Shown here piece after piece: positions 25,896 through 35,404 of a stretch of DNA of 64,000 bases; within the stretch, counting starts at the first letter, position 1, and every line of letters starts with the position of its first letter. Both the position numbers and the translations under genes were made by a program. The stretch is taken from the NCBI RefSeq assembly GCF_030317205.1, contig NZ_JASZYB010000001.1:2170001-2234000 (forward strand), given 5' to 3'. The stretch is from Variovorax sp. J2L1-78. Its GTDB lineage: Bacteria > Pseudomonadota > Gammaproteobacteria > Burkholderiales > Burkholderiaceae_C. Under the pieces are notes generated by a model. It ran no database searches and was not told where the DNA came from. It saw only the letters and a program-made list of their open reading frames with translations.

Positions 25896-27310
25896 AGCAG
25901 CTTGCCCGGGTTCATCAGGTGGTTCGGGTCCATGGCCTGCTTGATGCGCAGCATCAGCTCCATCTCGACCGGCGACTTGTAGAGGCGCAACTCGTCGCGC
26001 CGCAGCTGGCCCACGCCATGCTCCGCGCTGATGCTGCCGCCGTAGTCGGTCACCAGCTGGTGCACCACGCCGTTGAGTTCGTGCGTGCGGCGCTTGAGCG
26101 CATCGTCGCCGGCGTCGGGCGGCATGAGCACGTTGTAGTGCAGGTTGCCGTCGCCGAGGTGGCCGAAGTTGACGATGCGCGCATCGGGCATGCAGGCCAG
26201 CACGTCCTGCCCGGCCTGCGCGACGAAGGACGCCAGCGACGAGATCGGCAGCGCGATGTCGTGCTTGATCGCCTTGCCCGCGCGCACCTGCGCCTGCGAG
26301 ATGCCCTCGCGCAGCTTCCACAGCGCCATCGTCTGCGCCTCGCTGGCCGAGAGCATCACGTCGTTCGTCAGGCCGGCTGCCATCGATTCGCCGAGCGATT
26401 CCTCCAGCAGGTCGCGCAACCCCGCTTCGTCGGTGTCGCTCAGTTCGATCAGCGCGTTGAATGGCGCCGGTTGCGCGAGCGGCGCGCGCGTGTCGGTCAC
26501 CTGGTCGAGCACCAGTTGCAACGACGCGGCGGTCATCATCTCGAAGGCCGTCAGGCGCTCACCACAGCGCGTGCGCATCAGGCTCAGCAAGTCGACCAGC
26601 TTCTCGAGCGACTCGGCGCCGACCCAGGCGGTGGCATGCGCCGTCGGCTGCGGGAACAGCTTGAGCACGACCCCGGTGATGACGCCCAGCGTGCCCTCGG
26701 AGCCGATGAAGAGCCCCTTGAGGTCGTAGCCCGTGTTGTCCTTGCGCAGGCCACGCAGTCCATGCCAGATGCGGCCGTCCGGCAGCACCACCTCGAGCCC
26801 GAGCACCAGGTCGCGCGTGTTGCCGTAGCGCAGCACCGCGATGCCGCCGGCGTTGGTCGCGACATTGCCACCGACCGTGCAGCTGCCCTGGGCGCCGAGG
26901 CTGAGCGGGAAGAAGCGGTCGACGCTGCGCGCCGCGTCGTGCGCATGCGCGAGGATCACGCCGGCGTCCACCGTCAGCGTGTTGTTGATCGGGTCGATCG
27001 CGCGCACCCGGTTCATGCGCGTGGTGCTCAGCACCACCTGCGCACCGCTGGCATCGGGCGTCGCGCCGCCGCTCATGCCGGTGTTGCCGCCCTGCGTGAC
27101 GATCGGCGTGTGGGTCTCGCTGCACAGCCTGACCACCGCCGCGGTCTCGGCGGTATTGGCGGGACGCACGACGACCGGCGTGGCGCCTTTCCATTTGCCG
27201 AGCCAGTCGGTGAGGTACGGCGCCTGCGCTTCGGCGTCAGTCAGCAGGCCGGCGGGGCCAACGAGCGCATGCAGCTTGTTGATCAGCCGCTGGGTGGCTT
27301 GCTCGGACAT
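25892..27310 (-). CDS. FAD-binding 2-hydroxyacid oxidase/dehydrogenase (GlcD/D2HGDH type)
   Basis: A 472-residue flavoenzyme. The N-terminal PCMH FAD domain has PIVTQGGNTGMSGGATP and GSCTVGGNVATNAGG; the C-terminal oxidase cap has the metal-binding-like HLGDGNLHYNV and SAEHGVGQLRRDEL. These match D-lactate, D-2-hydroxyglutarate and glycolate oxidases. The substrate is unknown; a 2-hydroxy acid made in this pathway is likely. The start is the ATG before SEQATQR, 1 base after the racemase stop. Confidence 0.88.
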   Translation of the reverse strand: MSEQATQRLINKLHALVGPAGLLTDAEAQAPYLTDWLGKWKGATPVVVRPANTAETAAVVRLCSETHTPIVTQGGNTGMSGGATPDASGAQVVLSTTRMNRVRAIDPINNTLTVDAGVILAHAHDAARSVDRFFPLSLGAQGSCTVGGNVATNAGGIAVLRYGNTRDLVLGLEVVLPDGRIWHGLRGLRKDNTGYDLKGLFIGSEGTLGVITGVVLKLFPQPTAHATAWVGAESLEKLVDLLSLMRTRCGERLTAFEMMTAASLQLVLDQVTDTRAPLAQPAPFNALIELSDTDEAGLRDLLEESLGESMAAGLTNDVMLSASEAQTMALWKLREGISQAQVRAGKAIKHDIALPISSLASFVAQAGQDVLACMPDARIVNFGHLGDGNLHYNVLMPPDAGDDALKRRTHELNGVVHQLVTDYGGSISAEHGVGQLRRDELRLYKSPVEMELMLRIKQAMDPNHLMNPGKLL

Positions 27311-27311
27311 G

Positions 27312-27980
27312 TCAGCCCGCCGACCAGCCAAGTTGTACCCGCGCGATCGCCATGCCGACCGCCGCCTGCGTCGGCTCGACCACCGCGATGCCCAGCGCCT
27401 GCTGCAGCGGCGCGCGGTAGGCGGCCATGCCGGCGCAGCCCATGACGATCACGTCGGCGCCGCGCTCGTCCCGCAGGCGGCGGCCGACTTCCGTCATGCG
27501 CGCCAAGGTGCGGTCGTATTGCGCGAGTTCCTGCACGTTCAGGCCGATGGCCAATTCGCCCGCGAAGCGGCCCATCACGCCCATGGCGCCGTAGCTTCGC
27601 AGATGACGCGGAATGGACTGATCGAGGATGGCGATGACGCCGAAGCGCTCACCCAGCGTCAGCGCGGTGAGCACACCGCATTCGCCGATGCCAAGCACCG
27701 GCTGCTTCAGGCGCTCGCGCAGCACATACAAGCCGGGGTCGCTGTAGCAGGCGATGACGAAGGCCGACGCTTCCGCGGCCAGCGCATCGGCGCGCAGGGC
27801 CAATGGCTGCGCCACCGACTGCACGTCGAAGTGCGTGACGATGCCCGGCGGCCCTTCGGCCAACGTCAGGCAGCGGATCTCCGGGCCGCCCGCCATGCGC
27901 AGCGGCGCCATGGCGGTGTCGATGCCGGCCGTGACCACTTCGCTGCTGTTGGGGTTGATGACGTAGATGGGCGGTTTCAT
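27312..27980 (-). CDS. Asp/Glu/hydantoin racemase family protein
   Basis: A 222-residue cofactor-independent racemase with the two catalytic cysteines at 78 (IACYSDPG) and 182 (VMGCAGMA). It has the family opening INPNSSEVVT. Hydantoin racemases interconvert 5-substituted hydantoins so that a stereospecific hydantoinase can use all of the substrate. The plus-strand arm across the regulator encodes such a hydantoinase and carbamoylase, which strongly supports this reading over maleate isomerase. First gene of its operon, divergent from the LysR gene. Confidence 0.86.
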   Translation of the reverse strand: MKPPIYVINPNSSEVVTAGIDTAMAPLRMAGGPEIRCLTLAEGPPGIVTHFDVQSVAQPLALRADALAAEASAFVIACYSDPGLYVLRERLKQPVLGIGECGVLTALTLGERFGVIAILDQSIPRHLRSYGAMGVMGRFAGELAIGLNVQELAQYDRTLARMTEVGRRLRDERGADVIVMGCAGMAAYRAPLQQALGIAVVEPTQAAVGMAIARVQLGWSAG

Positions 27981-28056
27981 GCGGGCGCGCTCCTGGGGAT
28001 GCAGTCCAGTCTAGGTGCGGCCCAGGGGCACGCTCCTTGCTTTTTCATCGGCCACC

Positions 28057-28073
28057 CTTAACGTTTGGTTATG
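28057..28073. promoter_or_regulatory. LysR-type box in the racemase/LysR divergent region
   Basis: CTTAAC, five bases, GTTATG: a near-perfect inverted repeat with T-N11-A spacing, 39 bases before the LysR start and 77 bases before the racemase start. The same element recurs at 29145. Confidence 0.6.
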
Positions 28074-28111
28074 CATTCTGCGCAATGGCGTCGCGTGCAG
28101 CAGCCGCCGCC

Positions 28112-29065
28112 ATGTCGATCAATCTGCGTCAAATCGAAGTGTTCCGTTCCGTCATGACCACCGGCTCGATCCGGGGCGCGTCGGAGCTGCTGTTCGTCTC
28201 GCAACCGGCCGTCAGCCGGCTGCTGTCGCACACCGAGAGCCGCGTCGGCTTCGCGCTGTTCGAGCGCATCAAGGGCCGGCTCTACGCGACGCCCGAGGCC
28301 AAGAAGCTGTTCCACGAAATCGAGCGCATGTACCAAGGCGTGCAGCGCGTGAACGAGCTGGCGCAGGAACTGGCCGAGAACCGCGAAGGCATCCTCAACA
28401 TCGTGTCGAGCCCGAGCATCGGGCAGATGATGATCCCGCAGGCCATCGCCGCCTTCCGGGAGGATCACCCGCAGGTCAAGCTCACCTTCCAGTACCTCGG
28501 CTACGTGCCGCTGAAGGAACGGCTCCTCAACCACCAGGCCGACCTGGGCGTGACCATTCTTCCGGTGGACCACCCGAACCTGGACGTCACGCCGCTGGCC
28601 CAGGGCCAGCTGGTGTGCATCTGCCCGTACAACCACCCGCTGTCGCGCCTCTCCACGCTCACGCTGGCCGACATGCGGCCGTACCCGCTCATCTCCTACG
28701 ACCGCGCCACGCCCTTCGGCGTGATCCTCGAGCGCATGTACGAGGCGGCCGACGAGGCGCTCAAGTCCGCCATCGAGGTCGGCTCGCCGCAGAACGCCTG
28801 CTCGCTGGTGCAGGCCGGCGCCGGCATCGCCCTGGTCGACGAGTTCTCGGTGCGCAACTGGCCGACCCACCAGCTCATCGTGCGGCCGGTGGTTAACGCG
28901 CCGGTGCTGCAGGCCAACCTCGTGCACCCGCGCTTCGACCCGCTGTCGACGCTGGCGCAGCGCTTCGTGCGCGTGCTGCGCGACCTGATGCAGCGCCAGG
29001 GCTTCGAGAGCCCGCACGATGCCAGCCACCTGCCGACCGCTGCGCTGGCGGGCGCCGCGCACTGA
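28112..29065 (+). CDS. LysR-family regulator of the hydantoin-type catabolic block
   Basis: A 317-residue regulator. The winged HTH (about 3-62) has GSIRGASELLFVSQPAVSRLLSHTE, and the effector domain (about 90-295) is of the periplasmic-binding fold. The ATG before SINLRQIEVF gives the usual distance to the HTH. It sits between the two catabolic arms, and one identical box type precedes each arm, so it is the likely activator of both and of itself. It resembles LysR proteins that respond to opines or D-amino-acid-like ligands only in general form; the inducer is unknown. Confidence 0.9.
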   Translation: MSINLRQIEVFRSVMTTGSIRGASELLFVSQPAVSRLLSHTESRVGFALFERIKGRLYATPEAKKLFHEIERMYQGVQRVNELAQELAENREGILNIVSSPSIGQMMIPQAIAAFREDHPQVKLTFQYLGYVPLKERLLNHQADLGVTILPVDHPNLDVTPLAQGQLVCICPYNHPLSRLSTLTLADMRPYPLISYDRATPFGVILERMYEAADEALKSAIEVGSPQNACSLVQAGAGIALVDEFSVRNWPTHQLIVRPVVNAPVLQANLVHPRFDPLSTLAQRFVRVLRDLMQRQGFESPHDASHLPTAALAGAAH

Positions 29066-29144
29066 GCCCCGGCGCACCACGTTCGCGAACGGCGCCACCG
29101 TGTTGGTGCGCGCTGCGCACCGCTTCGGCTCGGCAAGCAAGGTG

Positions 29145-29161
29145 CTTAACAGCAGGTTAAG
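29145..29161 (+). promoter_or_regulatory. LysR-type box upstream of the DapA-like/ABC operon
   Basis: CTTAAC, AGCAG, GTTAAG: a perfect 6+6 inverted repeat with a 5-base centre, matching the box at 28057. It lies 98 bases before the first gene of the plus-strand operon. Similarity continues to the right (GCxGCACA-like). Confidence 0.65.
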
Positions 29162-29259
29162 GATGCCGCACACAAAGGCACGCGACATGCGCGGAGCCGA
29201 CATCAAGAATGCACACGACCCCGGCCATCCCGTGCGATGACCGACGCCACGGAGCCTTC

Positions 29260-30195
29260 ATGACTGTCACTGCCCCTGCCAACGCTTCTCTCGCTGCGCC
29301 CTCGGGCGTCTACGTGATCTGCCCCACGCCCTTCCAGGCCGATGGCACGCTCGACCTTGCCAGCATCGGCACGCTGGTCGAATTCCAGGTGAGTGCCGGT
29401 GTCGCCGGCCTGGCCATCCTGGGATTCCTCGGCGAGGCCCACAAGCTGTCGAGCGAGGAGCGTCGCACCGTCGTCGCGACCTTCGTGCGCTGCGCCGAAG
29501 GCCGGCTGCCGGTGTGGGTCGGCGTGCGCGCGCTCGGCCTGGCGGGCGCCATCGAGCAGGCGCGCGAGGCGCAGGAATTGGGCGCGACGGCCGTCTTCGC
29601 AGCCCCGCTCGACGGCGCATCGGACGCGATGCAGTTCGAGTACTACGCCACGCTCGCCAAGTCCGTTGCCATCCCCGTGATCATTCACGACTTCCCCGAT
29701 TCCTTCGGCACCGAGATCAAGGCCGAGGTCGTGGCCAGGCTCGGCCGCGAAGGCGGCGTCGGCATGATCAAGATGGAAGAGCCGCCGGTCGGCCAGAAGA
29801 TCACGCGCATCCGCGAACTCGCCGGCGACAGCATGCGCATCTTCGGCGGCCTGGGCGGCGTGTACCTGCTCGAGGAACTGCAGCGCGGCGCCGTCGGCAC
29901 CATGACCGGCTTCGCCTTCCCCGAGATCCTCGCGGCCATCTACGAACGCTTCGCGGCCGGCGACGAAGCCGGCGCCGCGGCCGTGTGCGACAAGTACTGC
30001 CCGCTGATCCGCTACGAGTTCCAGCCCAAGATCGGCCTAGCCCTGCGCAAGTACATCTACATGCGCCGCGGCGCCATCGCCTGCAACGCAATCCGCTCGC
30101 CGGGCATGCGCATCGACGACATCACCACGCGCGAACTCGAAGCCGTGGTCCAGCGCGTCGGCCTCGCCATCGATGCGCCGCCGCTCCGGTTCTGA
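29260..30195 (+). CDS. DapA/NAL-family Schiff-base lyase (dihydrodipicolinate-synthase-like)
   Basis: A 311-residue class I aldolase/dehydratase. The Schiff-base Lys is K171 in GMIKMEE. The position of the catalytic Tyr133 in true DapA (YNVP) is His143 (HDFP) here, so lysine biosynthesis is unlikely. Members of this branch act as 2-oxo acid lyases or dehydratases in catabolism. The start at ATG 29260 has GGAGCC upstream. First gene of a long operon, 98 bases after a LysR box, before an ABC importer. Confidence 0.85.
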   Translation: MTVTAPANASLAAPSGVYVICPTPFQADGTLDLASIGTLVEFQVSAGVAGLAILGFLGEAHKLSSEERRTVVATFVRCAEGRLPVWVGVRALGLAGAIEQAREAQELGATAVFAAPLDGASDAMQFEYYATLAKSVAIPVIIHDFPDSFGTEIKAEVVARLGREGGVGMIKMEEPPVGQKITRIRELAGDSMRIFGGLGGVYLLEELQRGAVGTMTGFAFPEILAAIYERFAAGDEAGAAAVCDKYCPLIRYEFQPKIGLALRKYIYMRRGAIACNAIRSPGMRIDDITTRELEAVVQRVGLAIDAPPLRF

Positions 30196-30236
30196 CCTCC
30201 CTGCCATCTCCACCCTCCCTGATCGAGAGCGAAACC

Positions 30237-31850
30237 ATGAAGACCCAGCGACTCCCCTTCTTCGTTGCCTCCGCCATCGCGATGTCGGTCGCGCTGTTGA
30301 GCGCGCCCGCGTCCGCGCAGAGCCGTACCGAGACGATGCGCTTCGTCACCGGCGGCACCGTCAACACGCTCGACCCGACGATGCTCGGCACCACGCGCGA
30401 GGCCTTCACCGTCGGCATGAGCACCTACGACCGCCTGGTGTCCTTCGGCAAGAAGAAGCAGGGCGACAACTGGGTGTTCGACCTGGAGAACATCCGCGGT
30501 GAACTGGCCGAGCGCTACGTCATCGCCCCCGATGGCCTGAAGATCACCTTCTACTTGCGCAAGGACGCGAAGTTCCAGGACGGCACGCCCGTCACTGCCG
30601 ACGACGTGAAGTGGTCGCTCGACCGCGCCGTCAGCGCCAAGTCGCTGGCCGCCGCGCAGCTCTTGACCGGCTCGATGACCAAGCCCGAGCAGTTCAAGGT
30701 GATCGACGCCAGCACCTTCGAGGTCACGCTGCCCAAACCCGACCGCCTGGCGCTGTCGAACCTGGCGACCGTCTACCCGATCATCATCAATTCGAAGGTC
30801 GCCAAGTCGCACGCCACGGCCGAAGACCCGTGGGCGCAGACTTGGCTCAAGGAGAACACCGCCGGCAGCGGCGCCTACAGCGTCGAGACCTTCAAGCCGG
30901 GCGAGCAGATCATCCTCAAGCGCAACGAGGCCTGGACGCGCAGCGCCGACGGCAAGCCGGCGCCCTTCAAGCGCGTGATCGCGCAGACGATTCCCGAAGC
31001 CGCGACGCGCGCCAACCTGGTCGAGCGCGGCGATGCCGACCTGGCCATCGATCTGCAGGCCAACGATGCCGCCTCGCTCGCCACCAAGGGCAAGGTCAAG
31101 GTCATCTCGACGCCGCAGTACAACGCGGTCAGCTTCATCTCGTTCAACACGCAGATGAAACCCTTCGACAACGTCAAGGTGCGTCAGGCGATCGCCTATG
31201 CGCTGCCCTACGACGACATGTTCAAGGCGGCGCTGTTCGGCCGCGGCAAGCCGCTGTTCAACGCGACCTGGAAAGATGGCCCGCCGAGCGCCGACTTCCC
31301 GATCGCACAACCCGTGAAGCTCGACCTGCCGAAGGCCAAGCAGCTGCTGACCGAAGCGGGCTTTCCGAACGGCTTCGAGACGCCTTTCGCCTTCAACCTC
31401 GGCCAGGCCAACATCGCCGAGCCGATGGCCGCCCTCATCAAGGAATCGCTCGCCAAGATCGGCATCAAGGTCGACATCCAGAAGCTGCCCGACGCACAGA
31501 TGTCCACGCTCATCAACGAGAAGAAGGCACCCTTCTTCACCGAGAACATCGTGGCCTGGCTGCCGTCGAACGACTACTTCTACCGCAACTTCTACACCGG
31601 CAACCAGCGCTGGAACTACAGCTCGCTGAACGACCCGAAGCTGGTCGAGATCGCCGAGAAGGCGCGCTTCGAGACCGACCCGGCCAAGTACGCGGCCTAC
31701 GCCAAGCAGCTCAACGCGATGGCCTTCGACCTGATGGCGCAGATCCCGATCTGGCAGGCCAGCCAGGACGCGGTGATGGTGCCGTCGCTCGACGGCTACG
31801 TCTACCAATTCCACCGCCAGGTCGACTTCCGCGACGTGAGCCGCAAGTAA
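30237..31850 (+). CDS. ABC transporter substrate-binding protein (peptide/opine/nickel, SBP_bac_5)
   Basis: A 537-residue periplasmic binding protein. Signal peptide about 1-27 (ending PASAQS). The SBP_bac_5 domain covers the rest, with GGTVNTLDPTMLGTTRE, YLRKDAKFQDGTPVTADDVKWSLDR and VRQAIAYALPYDDM. It brings the pathway substrate to the DppBC-like permease. Size and motifs match DppA/OppA/GsiB-like proteins; the ligand is unknown. It lies 41 bp after the DapA-like gene and 1 base before the permease. Confidence 0.93.
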   Translation: MKTQRLPFFVASAIAMSVALLSAPASAQSRTETMRFVTGGTVNTLDPTMLGTTREAFTVGMSTYDRLVSFGKKKQGDNWVFDLENIRGELAERYVIAPDGLKITFYLRKDAKFQDGTPVTADDVKWSLDRAVSAKSLAAAQLLTGSMTKPEQFKVIDASTFEVTLPKPDRLALSNLATVYPIIINSKVAKSHATAEDPWAQTWLKENTAGSGAYSVETFKPGEQIILKRNEAWTRSADGKPAPFKRVIAQTIPEAATRANLVERGDADLAIDLQANDAASLATKGKVKVISTPQYNAVSFISFNTQMKPFDNVKVRQAIAYALPYDDMFKAALFGRGKPLFNATWKDGPPSADFPIAQPVKLDLPKAKQLLTEAGFPNGFETPFAFNLGQANIAEPMAALIKESLAKIGIKVDIQKLPDAQMSTLINEKKAPFFTENIVAWLPSNDYFYRNFYTGNQRWNYSSLNDPKLVEIAEKARFETDPAKYAAYAKQLNAMAFDLMAQIPIWQASQDAVMVPSLDGYVYQFHRQVDFRDVSRK

Positions 31851-31851
31851 C

Positions 31852-32883
31852 GTGAGCCTGCTCGCCACCACTCTGCGCCGCACCGGCCGGCGTTTCGTCT
31901 CCTCGCTGCCGGCGCTGTTCGGTGTGCTCGTCTTCACCTTCCTGTTGATGCGCGTGCTGCCCGGCGACCCGGCGGTGTTCTTCGCCTCGGGGGCCAACTC
32001 GGGCAAGGAAGAGATCGAGATGGTGCGCAAGCAGATGGGGCTGGACAAACCCATCCCCGAGCAGCTCTTCCTTTACCTGAAGGACGTGGGCACCGGCAAG
32101 CTCGGCCGTTCGCTCACCACCGGCCAGCCGGTGGTGGCCGACATCCGGCAGCGGCTGCCCGCGTCGCTCGAACTCACCTTCACCGCCCTGCTCATCGCGC
32201 TGGTCAGTGCGGTGCCGCTGGGCATCCTGGCCGCGCTGCGCGCCGGTTCCTTCATCGACCACGCGGTGCGCATGTTCTGCGTGGTCGGCGTGTGCGTGCC
32301 CACCTTCGTGTCGGGCCTGCTGCTGGTCTACGTCTTCTATTACATGTTCGGCATCGCGCCCGACCCGACCGGGCGGCTCGACGTCTTCACCAGCGCGGCG
32401 CCGCGGGTCACGGGCTTCCTGCTGATCGACTTCCTCATCGCCGGCGACATGGCCGGCTGGTGGGCCGCGGCCAAGCAGCTGGTGCTGCCGGCCCTGACGA
32501 TGGCGCTCTTCGTGCTGGCACCGATCGCCCGCATCACGCGCGCCTCGATGCTGGCCGCGCTGGGCAGCGACTTCGTGCGCACCGCGCGCTCCATCGGCCT
32601 GCCGGCCTGGCGCATCGTCGTCACCTACGCGCTGCGCAATGCGGTGCTGCCCGTGCTGACCATCCTGGGCATCGTCTTCTCCACCATGCTGGGCGCCAAC
32701 GTGCTGGTCGAGAAGGTGTTCTCGTGGCCGGGCGTGGCGTCGTATGCGCTCGACGCGCTGCTCGCATCCGACTACGCGCCGGTGCAGGGCTTCGTGCTGC
32801 TCATGGCCTCGATCTTCGTGATGGTCAACCTGACGGTCGACATCCTCTACAGCATCTCCGACCCTCGCATCTCCATCGAATGA
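31852..32883 (+). CDS. ABC transporter permease (DppB type)
   Basis: A 343-residue inner-membrane permease with six hydrophobic segments and the EAA-loop for the ATPase contact (about AARTARSIGLPAWRIVVTYALRNAVLP region). The start is GTG, 1 base after the binding-protein stop. A longer periplasmic loop (about 180-215) is present. It pairs with the following DppC-type permease; their genes overlap by 4 bases. Confidence 0.93.
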   Translation: MSLLATTLRRTGRRFVSSLPALFGVLVFTFLLMRVLPGDPAVFFASGANSGKEEIEMVRKQMGLDKPIPEQLFLYLKDVGTGKLGRSLTTGQPVVADIRQRLPASLELTFTALLIALVSAVPLGILAALRAGSFIDHAVRMFCVVGVCVPTFVSGLLLVYVFYYMFGIAPDPTGRLDVFTSAAPRVTGFLLIDFLIAGDMAGWWAAAKQLVLPALTMALFVLAPIARITRASMLAALGSDFVRTARSIGLPAWRIVVTYALRNAVLPVLTILGIVFSTMLGANVLVEKVFSWPGVASYALDALLASDYAPVQGFVLLMASIFVMVNLTVDILYSISDPRISIE

Positions 32884-33728
32884 GCACTGCCACCTTGAAC
32901 CATGTCGCGTGGGTGTTGCGCGGCAATCCGCTGACGGCGGTCGCCGCGGTCGGCGTCGCCATCCTGTGCGTGCTGGCGGCCATCGGGCCGTGGATCGTCC
33001 CGTACAACCCGACCGCGTCCGACGTCGCGATCGCCCTGCAGGCACCCAGCGCGCTGCACTGGGCCGGCACCGACCAGCTGGGGCGCGACGTGTTCAGCCG
33101 CACCGTCGTTGCGGCCCGGCTCGACCTGATGATCGCCGCGTCGGCCGTGAGCCTGTCCTTCGTGGTCGGCGCGGTCATCGGCAGCATCTGCGGCTATGTG
33201 GGAGGCCGGCTCGACCGCATGGTCGGCCGCTTCGTCGACGTGCTGATGGCCTTCCCGCTCTTCGTGCTGGCGATGGCGATGGTGGCGGCGCTGGGCAACC
33301 GCGTCGAGAACATCGTGATCGCCACGGCCTTCATCAACCTGCCCTTCTACATCCGCTTCGCGCGGGCCGAGGTCAACGTGCGGCGCAACGCGGGCTGGGT
33401 GGAATCTGCCCGCGCCTGCGGCGACTCGCACCTGTCGGTGATCCTGCGCTTCCTGCTGCCGAACATCCTGCCGGCGATGGCGGTGCAGATCTCGCTGAAC
33501 CTCGGCTGGGCGGTGTTGAACGCGGCGGGCCTGTCCTTCATCGGCCTGGGCGTGCAGCAGCCGACGCCCGAGTGGGGAATCATGGTGGCCGAGGGTGCGC
33601 GCTTCATCTCCACCGGCAACTGGTGGCTGGTGGCCTGCCCCGGCTTCGCACTGATGATCGCCGTGCTCTTCTTCAATCTGCTGGGTGACGGCCTGCGCGA
33701 CATCCTGGATCCGAGGATGCGGACATGA
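32880..33728 (+). CDS. ABC transporter permease (DppC type)
   Basis: A 282-residue permease with an N-terminal helix (about 16-38), the DppC-type HWAGTDQLGRDVFSR segment that follows it, and five more membrane segments. The EAA loop is in VESARACGDSHLSVILRFLLPN. Its ATG overlaps the DppB-like stop (ATGA), and its stop overlaps the ATPase start. Part of the four-protein importer of this operon. Confidence 0.93.
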   Translation: MSTATLNHVAWVLRGNPLTAVAAVGVAILCVLAAIGPWIVPYNPTASDVAIALQAPSALHWAGTDQLGRDVFSRTVVAARLDLMIAASAVSLSFVVGAVIGSICGYVGGRLDRMVGRFVDVLMAFPLFVLAMAMVAALGNRVENIVIATAFINLPFYIRFARAEVNVRRNAGWVESARACGDSHLSVILRFLLPNILPAMAVQISLNLGWAVLNAAGLSFIGLGVQQPTPEWGIMVAEGARFISTGNWWLVACPGFALMIAVLFFNLLGDGLRDILDPRMRT

Positions 33729-35404
33729 GCGCAGAAAGACTCCTGGATATCGACGACCTGCGCGTCAACTTCTCCACCCGGCGCGGCATGGTCGAGGCGG
33801 TGCGCGGTGTGAGCCTGTCGCTGGACGTGGGCCAGACGCTGGGCATCGTCGGCGAAAGCGGCTCCGGCAAGTCGGTCACCGCCTTCGCCGTGACGCACCT
33901 GCTCGAAGCGGCCGGCCGCATCGTCGGCGGGAAGATCCTTTATCGCGGCCAGGACATCACGCATGCGACCTGGAAGAGGCTGCGCTCGACGCACGGCGCG
34001 GCCATCTCGATGATCTTCCAGAACCCGCGCGCGGCGCTCAACCCGATCCGCACGGTCGGCCTGCAGATCGCCGATGCGCTGAAGGTCCACACCAACCTCA
34101 CGCCCGCAGAAGCCCGCGCACGTGCGCTCGACCTGCTGAAGGACGTGCTGATCCGCGAGCCCGAGAAACGGCTCGATGCCTACCCGCACGAGCTGTCGGG
34201 CGGCATGTGCCAGCGCATCATGATCGCGATGGCGATCGCGAGCGAACCGGCCCTGCTGATCGCCGACGAGCCCACCACGGGCCTCGACGTGACCACGCAG
34301 AAGACCGTGATGGACCTGCTGGCCGCCATCACCGCCAAGCGCGGCATGGCGACCATCCTGATCACGCACGACCTCGGCCTGGCGGCCAAGTACTGCAGCC
34401 GCGTGGTCGTGATGGAACGCGGCCAGGTCGTGGAAGACGCGCCACCGCTGCAGCTCTTCAGCGCGCCCGCGCATCCGTACACGAAGCGGCTGGTGGCGGC
34501 GTCGCCGACGCTGACATCGACCATCGCCGACCTCGTGATCGATGGCGGTGACGCACTGCCGGTCGTCGCTGCGCCCAAGGCGCCGTTGCCGCCCGGCACA
34601 CCGCTGCTGCTCGAGGTTCAGAAGCTGTCCAAGCACTACCCCGGCGGCATCACGGCGGTGAACAACGTGTCGTTCCGGCTCGCGCGCGGCGAGAGCCTCG
34701 GCCTGGTGGGCGAATCGGGCTCCGGCAAAAGCACCATCTCGCGCATGCTGTGCCGGCTGATCGACGGGAGCGAGGGCGACATCCTGTTCGACGGCGGCAG
34801 CATCGGGCAGATCAAGGCCAACGACTTCCACAAGTCACCACTGCGCAAGGACATCCAGATCGTCTTCCAGGACCCGCACGACAGCCTGAACCCGCGCTTC
34901 AACGCCTTCGACTGCATCGCGCATCCGCTGCGCCGGCTCGAAGGCATGTCGTCGGGCGCTGCGCTCACGAAGGCCGTCAACGACTGCGCGCTGCGCGTCG
35001 GCCTGCCGCTCGAACTGCTCGAGCGCTTTCCGCATCAGCTCTCGGGCGGGCAGAAGGCGCGCATCGGCATCGCACGCGCCATCGCCTGCAAGCCACGCCT
35101 CTTGGTGCTCGACGAGCCGACCGCGGCGCTCGACGTGTCGGTGCAGGCGGTCATCCTGCAACTGCTCGACCGCCTGCGCCGCGAGGAAGACCTGGCCTTC
35201 CTGTTCGTCAGCCACGACCTCAACGTGGTGCGCATGATGTGCGAGCGGACGATCGTGCTGCGCAACGGGGAGGTGGTGGAAGAAGGCCTAAGCGCCGACC
35301 TGTTCCGCGCGCCAAAGTCGGCGTACACGCAGGCCCTGCTGGCCGCCATCCCGCATTTCGAACCGCACGCGGCACCCGTGGCCTTCGAGGCGGTGCCGGC
35401 ATGA
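33725..35404 (+). CDS. ABC transporter ATPase, fused double-domain (DppD-DppF / GsiA type)
   Basis: A 559-residue protein with two nucleotide-binding domains. Domain 1 (about 1-265): Walker A GESGSGKSV, signature LSGGMCQR, Walker B LLIADEPTTG. Domain 2 (about 295-550): Walker A GESGSGKST, signature LSGGQKAR, Walker B LLVLDEPTAA. Each has a DppD/OppF C-terminal extension. In most Dpp/Opp systems these are separate genes; the fused layout is like GsiA. It energises the importer encoded just upstream and overlaps both neighbours by 4 bases. Confidence 0.94.
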   Translation: MSAERLLDIDDLRVNFSTRRGMVEAVRGVSLSLDVGQTLGIVGESGSGKSVTAFAVTHLLEAAGRIVGGKILYRGQDITHATWKRLRSTHGAAISMIFQNPRAALNPIRTVGLQIADALKVHTNLTPAEARARALDLLKDVLIREPEKRLDAYPHELSGGMCQRIMIAMAIASEPALLIADEPTTGLDVTTQKTVMDLLAAITAKRGMATILITHDLGLAAKYCSRVVVMERGQVVEDAPPLQLFSAPAHPYTKRLVAASPTLTSTIADLVIDGGDALPVVAAPKAPLPPGTPLLLEVQKLSKHYPGGITAVNNVSFRLARGESLGLVGESGSGKSTISRMLCRLIDGSEGDILFDGGSIGQIKANDFHKSPLRKDIQIVFQDPHDSLNPRFNAFDCIAHPLRRLEGMSSGAALTKAVNDCALRVGLPLELLERFPHQLSGGQKARIGIARAIACKPRLLVLDEPTAALDVSVQAVILQLLDRLRREEDLAFLFVSHDLNVVRMMCERTIVLRNGEVVEEGLSADLFRAPKSAYTQALLAAIPHFEPHAAPVAFEAVPA

